Source of the DNA: JBNKZU01 sp050301795
GTDB lineage: Bacteria; Pseudomonadota; Gammaproteobacteria; Thiohalomonadales; Thiohalomonadaceae
Assembly (NCBI GenBank): GCA_050301795.1
Contig: JBNKZU010000021.1
Span: 1-45,218 of the forward strand
DNA length: 45,218 nucleotides
Direction of reading: 5' to 3'
Shown here one piece after another: positions 8,575 to 17,176 of the stretch. The notes under the pieces were generated by a model. That model was not told the origin of the DNA, searched no databases, and was given only the letters and a program-made list of their open reading frames with translations. Every line of letters begins with the position of its first letter. The first letter of the stretch is position 1. The translations under genes were made by a program, and so were the position numbers.

Positions 8575-9024
8575 ATGGAAGTTATCCTGCTTGAGAAAAT
8601 TCGTAAACTCGGAAATCTGGGTGACAAGGTTAATGTTAAATCTGGTTATGGTCGTAACTATCTGATCCCTAAAGGGATTGCTGTTATGGCAACCAAAGCA
8701 AATGTTGAGATGTTTGAAGCGCGTCGTGCTGAGCTTGAAGCAAAAGCTGCTGAGCTCCATGCTGAAGCTGAAGCCCGTGCTGCCAAGGTTGCTGAACTTG
8801 GTTCAGTGACAATTAAGATGCGTGCTGGCGATGAGGGTAAACTTTTTGGCTCTGTGAGTGCAGCTGATGTTGCTGATGCAGCAACTGCAGCAGGTGTCGA
8901 GCTGGACAAAGGCGAGATTCTGATGCCTGAAGCGCATATTCGTCATCTTGGTGAGTACGATTTAAAGGTTCAACTCCAGAGCGATGTTAGCGCTGAGCTA
9001 AAGCTTGAGATTGTTGCTGAATAA
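8575..9024 (+). CDS. rplI: 50S ribosomal protein bL9
   Basis: Ribosomal protein L9 (149 residues, as in E. coli) begins MEVILLEKIRKLGNLGDKVN, with the conserved GYGRNYLIPKGIAV loop. It has a long central helix rich in Ala/Glu (about 41-75) that links the N-terminal rRNA-binding domain to the C-terminal domain. An in-frame ATG at 8542 would add eleven residues, but the ATG at 8575 has the SD GAGGTGTGTG directly before it and matches the family N-terminus. It is the last gene of the operon, followed by a strong terminator at 9037-9074. Confidence 0.97.
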   Translation: MEVILLEKIRKLGNLGDKVNVKSGYGRNYLIPKGIAVMATKANVEMFEARRAELEAKAAELHAEAEARAAKVAELGSVTIKMRAGDEGKLFGSVSAADVADAATAAGVELDKGEILMPEAHIRHLGEYDLKVQLQSDVSAELKLEIVAE

Positions 9025-9036
9025 AATCTGAGTCAC

Positions 9037-9074
9037 AAAAAAGGGTAATCACCGCAGGTGATTACCCTTTTTTT
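9037..9074 (+). terminator. Rho-independent terminator after rplI
   Basis: GGGTAATCACC (9043-9053), loop GCA and GGTGATTACCC (9057-9067) form a perfect 11-bp stem flanked by six A residues and seven T residues. It ends the rpsF-rplI operon. Confidence 0.93.
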
Positions 9075-9199
9075 ATGCCATCACTATCGGTTTATTCTGA
9101 AAGATGACAATCTTCAAATGTACATCATGTTAAATTTAAGGCTAGAATGTCCATCCTCTTAGGTATTGAAAACGGCTCAATCAATAAGACATCAAATTC

Positions 9200-10603
9200 A
9201 TGGCTGATACAATTCCATTTAATCGCGATAAAGCAACCGCCTCAATGAAGGTGCCACCTCAATCGGTTGAGGCGGAACAGTCTGTTCTTGGTGGACTGAT
9301 GCTTGATAATGAGGCGTGGGACAAAATCGTCGATATTGTGACTGATGCCGATTTTTATCGTCGTGATCATCGGATTATCTTCCGTGCCATCGTCAAAATG
9401 GTGGATGATAATGTTCCGTTTGATGCGATAACCCTTTCTGAATGGCTCTCAAAAACAGGCGAGCTGGATGATGCCGGTGGCGTCTCCTATATCGGTGAAC
9501 TGGTAACAACAACCCCGAGTGCAGCCAATATCAAATCTTATGCTGCGATTGTGCGCGAACGCTCTGTGATGCGGCAGTTAATCAAGATTTCTAACGAAAT
9601 TGCAGACAGCGCCTACATTCCTGAGGGTCGCAAGGTTGATGAGCTTCTGGATAACGCAGAGAAGAAGATCTTCGAGATTGCCGAGCAGGGTGCACGTAAT
9701 CGGGCTGATTTCAAACCGATCAAATCAGTATTAACCGCAGCAGTCGATCGTATTGAGGAGTTATTTCAGCGAGATAACCCGATCACCGGTATTGCCACTA
9801 CCTTTGAAAAGTTTGATGAGATGACATCGGGTTTGCAAAACTCTGATCTGATTATTGTGGCTGGTCGTCCATCGATGGGTAAAACCACTTTTGCTATGAA
9901 TATTGCCGAGAATGCTGCGGTGAAATATCAGGTTCCTGTTGCAATATTCTCACTTGAGATGCCGAGTGAACAGCTCGCGATGCGGATGATCTCGTCACTG
10001 GGTCGCATTAATCAGCAAAGTCTGCGAACAGGTAAGCTTGACGATGACGACTGGCCGCGAATCACCTCGGCTTTGGGAATGCTCTCTGAAGCACCCATAT
10101 TTATTGATGATACGCCTGGTTTAACACCTACAGAATTACGTGCCAAGGCGCGACGCTTAAAACGAGAGCACGGCTTGGGGATGATAGTCATCGATTATCT
10201 CCAACTAATGTCCGGTAGCAGTTCCAGTGCAAATGAGAATCGTGCCACAGAGATTTCAGAGATCTCCAGATCATTAAAATCACTCGCTAAAGAGCTTAGT
10301 GTGCCAGTTGTTGCGCTGTCACAGCTTAATCGTGGTTTAGAGCAGCGTACTGATAAGCGCCCAGTGATGTCAGACTTACGAGAATCGGGAGCGATTGAGC
10401 AGGATGCTGACGTCATCGTATTTATCTATCGAGATGAGGTCTATACCAAAGAGGCGAGTGAACATAAGGGAACCGCAGAGATTATTATTGGAAAACAGCG
10501 TAACGGTCCTATCGGTTCCGTCAGGCTCGCCTTCCAAGGACAGTATACCCGCTTTGATAATCTCGCTTATGGTCGCTATGAAGATGACGGAGGCTTCGAG
10601 TAA
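9200..10603 (+). CDS. dnaB: Replicative DNA helicase DnaB
   Basis: The hexameric 5'-3' helicase of the replication fork (467 residues; E. coli 471). The N-terminal DnaG-interaction domain (about 15-120) starts PPQSVEAEQSVLGGLM. The RecA-like C-terminal domain has Walker A GRPSMGKTT at 222-230 (Lys228), Walker B as MIVIDYLQLM, and the following ALSQLNRGLEQRTDKRPVMSD-type helicase motif. No intein is present. The gene follows the rplI terminator by about 125 bases and its TAA overlaps the alr ATG by one base, so dnaB-alr is likely one transcript, the usual arrangement in gammaproteobacteria. Confidence 0.97.
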   Translation: MADTIPFNRDKATASMKVPPQSVEAEQSVLGGLMLDNEAWDKIVDIVTDADFYRRDHRIIFRAIVKMVDDNVPFDAITLSEWLSKTGELDDAGGVSYIGELVTTTPSAANIKSYAAIVRERSVMRQLIKISNEIADSAYIPEGRKVDELLDNAEKKIFEIAEQGARNRADFKPIKSVLTAAVDRIEELFQRDNPITGIATTFEKFDEMTSGLQNSDLIIVAGRPSMGKTTFAMNIAENAAVKYQVPVAIFSLEMPSEQLAMRMISSLGRINQQSLRTGKLDDDDWPRITSALGMLSEAPIFIDDTPGLTPTELRAKARRLKREHGLGMIVIDYLQLMSGSSSSANENRATEISEISRSLKSLAKELSVPVVALSQLNRGLEQRTDKRPVMSDLRESGAIEQDADVIVFIYRDEVYTKEASEHKGTAEIIIGKQRNGPIGSVRLAFQGQYTRFDNLAYGRYEDDGGFE

Positions 10604-11676
10604 TGGCTCGAGCCGAAATCACGCTTTCTGCATCGGCACTTCAGCATAACCTTCAGATCGTTCAAAACCATGCTCCAAAATCTCAAGTGATGGTGGCGGT
10701 TAAGGCCGATGGATATGGTCATGGAATAGAGTGGGTTAGCCAAACCTTAAAGGATGCAGATGCCTTCGGTGTCGCAACCATTAATGAAGCAAACTCTCTC
10801 ATTCAAGCCGGGTGTGACAAGCAAATTGTGCTACTTGAAGGCTTTATTAGAGCCGATGACGCCATCGTCTGCGCTGATGAAGGAGTTGCGTGTGTGATTC
10901 ACCACATCTCACAACTCGAAATGATCGAGGGAATGGAGTTATCAAAGCCCTTAAATGTATGGCTTAAGATCGATAGCGGTATGCACCGTCTTGGAATCCA
11001 GCCTCATCAATTTGAAAAAATTTATGCGACGATTATTAATGACGATCGTCTCAATCTGCTTGGCATTATGACTCATCTTGCCAATGCTGATGATCTCAAA
11101 GATACAACGACGTTAAAGCAACTCGAACGCTTTGATTCTTTGACGACCTCCATTGCTTTGCCGCGTTCAATCGCAAACTCGGCAGGAATTCTCGGTTGGC
11201 CGCAAACACACGCTGATGTCGTTCGTCCAGGTATTATGATCTATGGCGCCTCTCCATTTATTACTGAACAACGTAAAAAAGATCTTTTAAAACCGGTAAT
11301 GACCTTTCGATCAGAGCTTATTTCAATCAATGAGTTTGATACAGGAGATGCAATCGGATATGGCGGAACATGGCAATGTACGGAGCCAACTAAAATTGGC
11401 GTGGTTGCCGTAGGTTATGGTGATGGATATCCTCGCCATGCACCCTCTGGCACTCCAGTATTAATCCATGGAAAACGCGTTCCATTGGTTGGGAGAGTTT
11501 CAATGGATATGATCACTATTGATCTAAGGACACTTCCCAAGGCCAAAATTGGTGATGAGGTGATCCTGTGGGGTGAGGGACTGCCAGCAGAGGAGGTGGC
11601 TGATGTCGTTGGTACAATCTCCTATGAGTTGTTCTGTCGGATGACAAATCGAGTGACGATAAAATATATTGATTAA
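10603..11676 (+). CDS. alr: Alanine racemase
   Basis: A PLP-dependent racemase (357 residues) that makes D-alanine for peptidoglycan. The PLP lysine is K34 in MVAVKADGYGHG, and the second catalytic base is Y253 in AIGYGGTW, matching the Tyr255/265 position of characterised enzymes. The C-terminal beta domain contains VGRVSMDMITIDL. The start ATG overlaps the dnaB stop (TAATG). The 3' end overlaps the end of the convergent minus-strand gene by four bases. Confidence 0.97.
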   Translation: MARAEITLSASALQHNLQIVQNHAPKSQVMVAVKADGYGHGIEWVSQTLKDADAFGVATINEANSLIQAGCDKQIVLLEGFIRADDAIVCADEGVACVIHHISQLEMIEGMELSKPLNVWLKIDSGMHRLGIQPHQFEKIYATIINDDRLNLLGIMTHLANADDLKDTTTLKQLERFDSLTTSIALPRSIANSAGILGWPQTHADVVRPGIMIYGASPFITEQRKKDLLKPVMTFRSELISINEFDTGDAIGYGGTWQCTEPTKIGVVAVGYGDGYPRHAPSGTPVLIHGKRVPLVGRVSMDMITIDLRTLPKAKIGDEVILWGEGLPAEEVADVVGTISYELFCRMTNRVTIKYID

Positions 11677-12623
11677 AACTCAGACTGTTCAATCTCAAGT
11701 AACGCCTGACTGATGTGTCGTCCTACCTCATCTTCAAAATTAACCCAATCGTTATACTGGCTTAAATCCGCAACCACATTCGGTTTCATCTCATAGTCTG
11801 CCATCTCCTGTTGATAGTATTTAGCAACAGATTTATAGAGCGTTGAGAGGTAGTCCCGGTACGCCTTAACCACCTCAACTCCGCCGCTCGGTCCGTGACC
11901 GGGGACATAGTATTGACTGTTAATGGCGATCGCTTTATCACAAGCGTTGATATTACCCTTAAATGTACCATCCCCCATTCGTGCGATGCGGGTGTACAAC
12001 ACATTGTCACCCGTAAACAGTACTGACTCTTCGACAAACTCAATCATAATATCACTACCACTATGAGCCGAGCCTGGTGCATAGATATTAATGGTGATGC
12101 CATTGAGCGATACCGTCTCTGAATCGGTTACAGCTTTTGTCGGAATATGTGCCTCAGTACCATCGGTAAATCCCTCAGTAACACGAGACATAAAATTGAG
12201 CCAAACCACAGCATCACGATCATTCGCTCTACGAATCATCTCGGGGTGTCCAATCAGGATTGCCTTTGGGTATTGTTCATGGATCGCATGATTGCCAAGC
12301 CAGTGATCACCATGAACATGGGTATTAAAGACATGGGTAACCGGTTTTGATGTAATCTTCTGGATCTGATCCAGCACCATGCGCCCTGCCTGTACACTGC
12401 TACCTGGGTCGATGACTATTACCCCTTGTTCAGTCACGATAAATGCAGGGTTATTCATAAATCCCTGATTCTCTACCGAGGGGTAGCCTCGTGGCCCGGT
12501 GATCACATAGGTTGATTCTGTGAGTTGATTGGCAGGGTAGGTGCGAACCTTGTTTTGTGAGTAATCAGCCGCATAGAGATTGAGACTAAAAAGTGAAAAC
12601 AAGAGAATGATTTGATGGCGCAT
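11673..12623 (-). CDS. Exported metallo-beta-lactamase-fold hydrolase
   Basis: A 316-residue protein with a signal peptide (MRHQIILLFSLFSLNLYA). The zinc ligands of the MBL fold are visible: H102-x-H104-x-D106-H107 in THVHGDHWLGN, H187 in APGSAHSGSD, D206 in LFTGDN and H243 in VPGHGPSGG. The sequence resembles the SoxH / quinoprotein-relay zinc metallohydrolase group. Such proteins are often near sulfur oxidation or PQQ-dehydrogenase genes, but neither is present here, so the substrate is unknown. It is convergent with alr and divergent from the DUF748 gene. Confidence 0.85.
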   Translation of the reverse strand: MRHQIILLFSLFSLNLYAADYSQNKVRTYPANQLTESTYVITGPRGYPSVENQGFMNNPAFIVTEQGVIVIDPGSSVQAGRMVLDQIQKITSKPVTHVFNTHVHGDHWLGNHAIHEQYPKAILIGHPEMIRRANDRDAVVWLNFMSRVTEGFTDGTEAHIPTKAVTDSETVSLNGITINIYAPGSAHSGSDIMIEFVEESVLFTGDNVLYTRIARMGDGTFKGNINACDKAIAINSQYYVPGHGPSGGVEVVKAYRDYLSTLYKSVAKYYQQEMADYEMKPNVVADLSQYNDWVNFEDEVGRHISQALLEIEQSEF

Positions 12624-12715
12624 TGGCTCTTACCTAGATGACTACTTACTAACAATCTATGAGATAATCGACCAAGATTCTATTGATACAAACCCTAACA
12701 GGCATACCAGAATAT

Positions 12716-15034
12716 ATGCGATATAAACACAAATGGATCCCAGGAATAGCTCTATCACTGCTATTGTTGTTATCGGCCTTACCCTCACTATTGGAACGTA
12801 TAGTTACCCATCAACTGATTGTCCTTGGCTTTGATGCGGCTGGGATCCATGACATTGATATCAATTACTTCAGTGGTGAGATTTCGGTTGAAGGACTTAG
12901 TGTTATAGGCGCGAAGGAACCACTACTATCACTTGGCAGATTACGCCTTAATATCGGCTGGCAAAAGATTGCATCGGCCAGGATTGGTATTGATGATATT
13001 CGAGTCGACAATCTCTCAATTAAGATAGAGCAGATTGGACAACAGTTTAAGATTGCAGGTATCTCTCTACCTACCTCTGAATCAAATAGAGATATAGATG
13101 ATAAGGAAACCAAACTACCGTTAATCGATATTGGAGGTATTAGCTTAAATAATATCCATCTCTCATATCGTGGGGATTTCGGGGATCACCAGATTGTGCT
13201 CAATCAGCTTGATATTGGTGCTATCAATACCTCAGCACCACAACAGGCAATAGCGTTAACTCTCAATAGTCACATTAACGATGCAGAGCTCTCATTTCAT
13301 GGAGATACTCAACCCTTTGCTCAAACACGCACACTAAAAGGAAACCTTAACCTCAATCGGTTTACGGTTGAGCGATACCAATCACTTATCAAGGATTTCG
13401 ATATCAAGGGTAGTGTCGACCTTGGTGTAAACCTTAATGCGAGTCATGCAAAAAGTGGCGCAATCAATATCGGACTTGATGGCGATATTGTTATCCAAGG
13501 TGCCGAGGTGGTATTGAACCAGCCACAACGATTAAGTGCCGGCTTTAATGCGTTTAAATGGGATGGGACTCTCTACTACACCAATTCATCAGAGAGATCT
13601 CCATCAATGCTAAATGGTCAGATTCAAATGGATGCGATCCGTATTGATGATCTTCAAAACACAATAACGCTAGCCGATATCAAAACAGTGACGATTAATG
13701 AATTTGACCTCTCTTCAGATCTAAAACTGGATATTCCACTTATCGAGATTCTGGATGTGTCTGCATTAAAAGAGCGAGACGCCGCATTGTACCGGTTAAA
13801 CCAGTTGTTGATTGAACAAGTTTTATTCGACAAAGCAGAAGGTCTTGCTGCCAACCAGGTTATGTTTAATGGACAGCATCTTGATATTACAAAAAATGAA
13901 GATGGTTCCATTAAAACACTATCAAAGATCTTATCAACAGCAAATCATGGCACCGAGAAGTCATCGGATGAACCATCAAAACCAATTGCAGTTGTGATCA
14001 ATCGCATTGCTGTGTCTCAGGGCAGTAGCATTCGCTTCATCGATAAAAGCGTCAAACCGGTATTTAATACAGCAACAACAATTAAACAGGTTGAAATCGC
14101 TGATATTAATACTGCCGCACCAAATCAGCCGATACTATTTAAACTGGAGACACAAATCGGTGACTATGGAAACATTGCACTCAACGGCGATGTTTTGCCT
14201 CTAAAGCAACCCATAGCATTGAATACCAAAGGCAGGGTTAAGCAGGTAGAGTTACCACCTTTTACACCCTATCTGGAGCCTGCAATAGGGTATCAACTCA
14301 GTAGCGGTATGGCTTTTGCGGATATCAATATTGACATTCATCAATCCAAGATTAATGGTGAGATGAAGATGGATATTCGTAAACTTGAACTCGAGCCATC
14401 AAACGAGGAGAAGATTGCCAAGTTCTCCAAAAAACTTTCGATGCCACTGCCTACTGCTCTGAATATTCTGCGTAAGGATGATGATAGTATTAATCTCACC
14501 TTTCCAATTTCAGGTGATCTTAATAATCCTGATATCGATATTAATGATGTGATCAACACTGCACTGAGCAAGACACTCAAAACCGGCTCGATCTTCTATC
14601 TTAAATCACTACTCCAACCCTATAGTGCAATCCTGTTTGTGGCCGGGATCGCCAAAGATCTCCTAACCGGAATATCGCTAGAGCCGGTGGTGTTTGAATC
14701 TGAAAATCTCAAGATTGATCCGACACATGAGGAGTATCTGCTCAAGATTGCAGAACTCCTGAAATCACGTCAGTTAGAGCTAAAGATTTGTAGCATCTAT
14801 ACCGATACTGAAAAGAGTTTGATGGAACAACAGATGAAGCCAGAGCGGGGTGAAAGCCAAGATGACTTTAAGGCGCGTGTGTTAGAACTGATGAATAGCC
14901 GAGCAAAGGGACGGGCAGAGAGCGTTAAACATTTCCTTGTACAACAAGAGGTGAATTCAGAGCAACTCTTTATCTGTTTACCTAAGATGGATAGCGATAA
15001 AGATGCAAAGTCTAGGGTTGAGTTGTTGATATAA
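12716..15034 (+). CDS. DUF748 / AsmA-like envelope protein
   Basis: About 772 residues with one N-terminal membrane segment (WIPGIALSLLLLLSALPSLL) and a very long beta-rich periplasmic part. Repeated amphipathic segments of the type ISLNNIHLSYRG and INIGLDGDIVIQGAEV match the AsmA/DUF748 superfamily, whose better-known members (TamB, YhdP) form lipid-transfer grooves across the envelope. The last ~90 residues form a separate region (LLKIAELLKSRQLELKICSI) reminiscent of the end of other DUF748 proteins. The frame is open from a TTG at 12683; ATG at 12716 is preferred, although its SD is weak. Lipid transport is inferred from the superfamily. Confidence 0.8.
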   Translation: MRYKHKWIPGIALSLLLLLSALPSLLERIVTHQLIVLGFDAAGIHDIDINYFSGEISVEGLSVIGAKEPLLSLGRLRLNIGWQKIASARIGIDDIRVDNLSIKIEQIGQQFKIAGISLPTSESNRDIDDKETKLPLIDIGGISLNNIHLSYRGDFGDHQIVLNQLDIGAINTSAPQQAIALTLNSHINDAELSFHGDTQPFAQTRTLKGNLNLNRFTVERYQSLIKDFDIKGSVDLGVNLNASHAKSGAINIGLDGDIVIQGAEVVLNQPQRLSAGFNAFKWDGTLYYTNSSERSPSMLNGQIQMDAIRIDDLQNTITLADIKTVTINEFDLSSDLKLDIPLIEILDVSALKERDAALYRLNQLLIEQVLFDKAEGLAANQVMFNGQHLDITKNEDGSIKTLSKILSTANHGTEKSSDEPSKPIAVVINRIAVSQGSSIRFIDKSVKPVFNTATTIKQVEIADINTAAPNQPILFKLETQIGDYGNIALNGDVLPLKQPIALNTKGRVKQVELPPFTPYLEPAIGYQLSSGMAFADINIDIHQSKINGEMKMDIRKLELEPSNEEKIAKFSKKLSMPLPTALNILRKDDDSINLTFPISGDLNNPDIDINDVINTALSKTLKTGSIFYLKSLLQPYSAILFVAGIAKDLLTGISLEPVVFESENLKIDPTHEEYLLKIAELLKSRQLELKICSIYTDTEKSLMEQQMKPERGESQDDFKARVLELMNSRAKGRAESVKHFLVQQEVNSEQLFICLPKMDSDKDAKSRVELLI

Positions 15035-15077
15035 TCCTGCGGTTGCATCCGACGAATATAACCTGCACTATTTCCTT

Positions 15078-15533
15078 ATGAGTCACACAATTACACGACT
15101 AAACGAGCGCTATGCGATTAACTGGCTATTCGATGAGAATTATCGCTCTTTTTTTAAACTCTTTTCTGAACAGATCCTTCTGCTGGAGCAGTTTACGCTC
15201 AACGATCATCGCGGTCGTGAGATGGTGTGCTTCGATATCATCGAGCGTCACAAATACACCGTAGATATCGAGCTGTCACGCCCGGTCGCCTTTCTCGACA
15301 ATCTGCCAGATCTGGTGATCAACTTTCGTCTCTATTTTGATGCACGGGTGATTGAAGTTACCGGATTTCAGGGGATTAAACGTATCCCGGCCTCAATCGA
15401 TTCAGACTCAGGGCAAGGTCAAAGCCATGATGATAAGCTTCAGGTGAATATGTTGTTGTATGAGCTTTTCCATCTCTGTCTAAAGAAACGCTATCGATCA
15501 AAAACACAGAAGCAGATGTTTGCTACCGGATAA
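15078..15533 (+). CDS. DUF1249 family protein (YqiB-like)
   Basis: A 151-residue soluble protein with the DUF1249 pattern: RYAINWLFDENYRSFFKL near the N-terminus, a central YTVDIELSRP, then INFRLYFDARVIEVTGFQG and a closing NMLLYELFHLCLKKR. E. coli YqiB belongs to this family, and its biochemical role is not known. The stop is three bases before the next gene's ATG, so the two are likely translated from one message. Confidence 0.87.
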   Translation: MSHTITRLNERYAINWLFDENYRSFFKLFSEQILLLEQFTLNDHRGREMVCFDIIERHKYTVDIELSRPVAFLDNLPDLVINFRLYFDARVIEVTGFQGIKRIPASIDSDSGQGQSHDDKLQVNMLLYELFHLCLKKRYRSKTQKQMFATG

Positions 15534-15536
15534 TCT

Positions 15537-16205
15537 ATGAATCTTACCTCTTCACTGTTTAGTACTGAGATACTCTCTGTGTTTGCAATCATCTATTTTA
15601 TTTTGATGGCCTTGGCACTCTATACCGCCCCCTGGAAAAAGGTCTCGAGTATTGAGAATGTGAATATCCTCATCGGATGGAGCGTGTTAATGGGGCTTTT
15701 ATGGATCATGAAGGCAGGAATTCATGCCGGAATGACCTTTCACCTGCTTGGTGCCACACTATTTACGCTGATGTTCGGTTGGCAGTTTGCAAGCATGGCA
15801 CTATCGGGAGTGCTAATCGCCACAACATTTATCAGCGGTGCAGGGGACTGGAGTGTCATACCGCTCAATGGCGTCATTATGGTCTTTCTACCGGCATTGC
15901 TGAGTACCCTGGTGCTTAAGCTGACGGTGAAATATATGCCAAAACACTTCTTTGTCTACTCTCTGATGAATGCCTTTTTATGTGCGGTATTCATGATGGG
16001 GATTGTGGTGATGTGTAATGTCTTATTGATGGTGGCTTTTGGTGATTACCGTTGGGAGTTTATTCTCTCCAAGTATCTGCCGCTGGTGCCACTGTTTATG
16101 TTCGCAGAGGGATTTTTTACCGGAATGCTCATAACCGGTATGATCCTGTTTAAACCTGAATGGGTCATGACCTTTAGTGACGAACAATACCTTAACGGTA
16201 AATAG
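15537..16205 (+). CDS. COG3235-type membrane protein (ECF/CbiM-like permease)
   Basis: A 222-residue integral membrane protein with about six hydrophobic segments. The segment MKAGIHAGMTFHLLGATLF and the following GWQFASMALSG resemble CbiM/NikM-like proteins (COG3235, energy-coupling-factor permease family), which act in cobalt or nickel uptake when paired with an ECF ATPase. No ATPase or partner permease is nearby, so the transport role is an inference. It lies directly after the DUF1249 gene and just before a 29-codon membrane peptide. Confidence 0.68.
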   Translation: MNLTSSLFSTEILSVFAIIYFILMALALYTAPWKKVSSIENVNILIGWSVLMGLLWIMKAGIHAGMTFHLLGATLFTLMFGWQFASMALSGVLIATTFISGAGDWSVIPLNGVIMVFLPALLSTLVLKLTVKYMPKHFFVYSLMNAFLCAVFMMGIVVMCNVLLMVAFGDYRWEFILSKYLPLVPLFMFAEGFFTGMLITGMILFKPEWVMTFSDEQYLNGK

Positions 16206-16207
16206 TG

Positions 16208-16297
16208 ATGGTGTTACTGATCGAGCTTTTTATTCTGATCTTCGTTGTTGCTTTAGTGGTCTACTTTATCCGTCCGCGTAAACCTGACAATAGATAG
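16208..16297 (+). CDS. Putative 29-residue single-pass membrane peptide
   Basis: ATG at 16208, two bases after the stop of the preceding membrane protein, opens a 29-codon frame ending TAG at 16295-16297, eight bases before the ubiA ATG. The product starts MVLLIELFILIFVVALVVYF and ends in a basic/polar tail IRPRKPDNR, a clear transmembrane helix with a positively charged cytoplasmic end. No family is recognised. The tight packing between two genes and the sensible topology favour a real small protein, but a 29-codon frame can occur by chance. Confidence 0.45.
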   Translation: MVLLIELFILIFVVALVVYFIRPRKPDNR

Positions 16298-16304
16298 AGA
16301 TACA

Positions 16305-17174
16305 ATGTCTTCGATTGCCTTCCGACTTCGTGAATATGCCCGCCTGGTACGACTGGATAGACCCATTGGCATCTATCTGGTGATGTGGCCGATGCTATGG
16401 TCACTATGGATCGCTGCGGAGGGATTACCACAACCACTGGTACTCACTGTCTTTCTGATCGGAGTGGTGCTGATGCGCTCTGCCGGTTGTGCGATAAATG
16501 ATTATGCCGACCGTGAGATAGATCCTCACGTCTCCCGAACAACATTACGCCCGCTTGCCGCAGGGACAATTACACCGAAAGAGGCGGTCATGGTCTTTGC
16601 GGTGCTTAGCTTGGTCTCGTTTGTATTGGTGTTGCTTATGAATCAGCTCACCATCTTGTTATCGATTCCGGCGGTGATTCTGGCGGCGAGTTATCCATTT
16701 ATGAAGCGCTATACCCATCTACCCCAAGCCTATCTGGGGATCGCCTTCGGTTGGGCGGTTCCAATGGCCTTTGCGGCACAAACCGGAGTGATTGACAGTG
16801 GTTCGTGGATACTCTTTGCCACAGTCGTTTTTTGGGCATTGGCCTACGATACGATGTATGCGATCACCGATAGAGAGGACGATCTTAAGATTGGGGTTAA
16901 GTCGACTGCAATCCTGTTTGGTCGTTATGATCGTTTGATGGTACTGCTGTTTCAAATGATGGTACTACTCACACTCTATATGGCTGGAGAACATTTTAAT
17001 CTAGGCATTGTGTATCAGGTCGGTTTGGGATTGTCGTCCCTGTTTTTTCTCTATCAGCAATACTTGATTCGTCATCGTGATCCTCAGTTAAGTTTTCAGG
17101 CGTTCTTGAACAATCACTATTTCGGGATGGCGATCTTTATCTCGATACTGTTCGATTACGGGACAGCAGTTTAA
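16305..17174 (+). CDS. ubiA: 4-hydroxybenzoate polyprenyltransferase
   Basis: A 289-residue membrane enzyme of ubiquinone synthesis that prenylates 4-hydroxybenzoate. Both Mg-diphosphate binding motifs are present: NDYADREID (N65-D73) and D189-REDD within ITDREDDLKIGVKS. The N-terminal YARLVRLDRPIGIYL and the RPLAAG following the first motif are typical of UbiA rather than of other prenyltransferases. About eight or nine membrane helices are expected. The gene is followed after two bases by a hydantoinase-B-like gene. Confidence 0.95.
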   Translation: MSSIAFRLREYARLVRLDRPIGIYLVMWPMLWSLWIAAEGLPQPLVLTVFLIGVVLMRSAGCAINDYADREIDPHVSRTTLRPLAAGTITPKEAVMVFAVLSLVSFVLVLLMNQLTILLSIPAVILAASYPFMKRYTHLPQAYLGIAFGWAVPMAFAAQTGVIDSGSWILFATVVFWALAYDTMYAITDREDDLKIGVKSTAILFGRYDRLMVLLFQMMVLLTLYMAGEHFNLGIVYQVGLGLSSLFFLYQQYLIRHRDPQLSFQAFLNNHYFGMAIFISILFDYGTAV

Positions 17175-17176
17175 CA

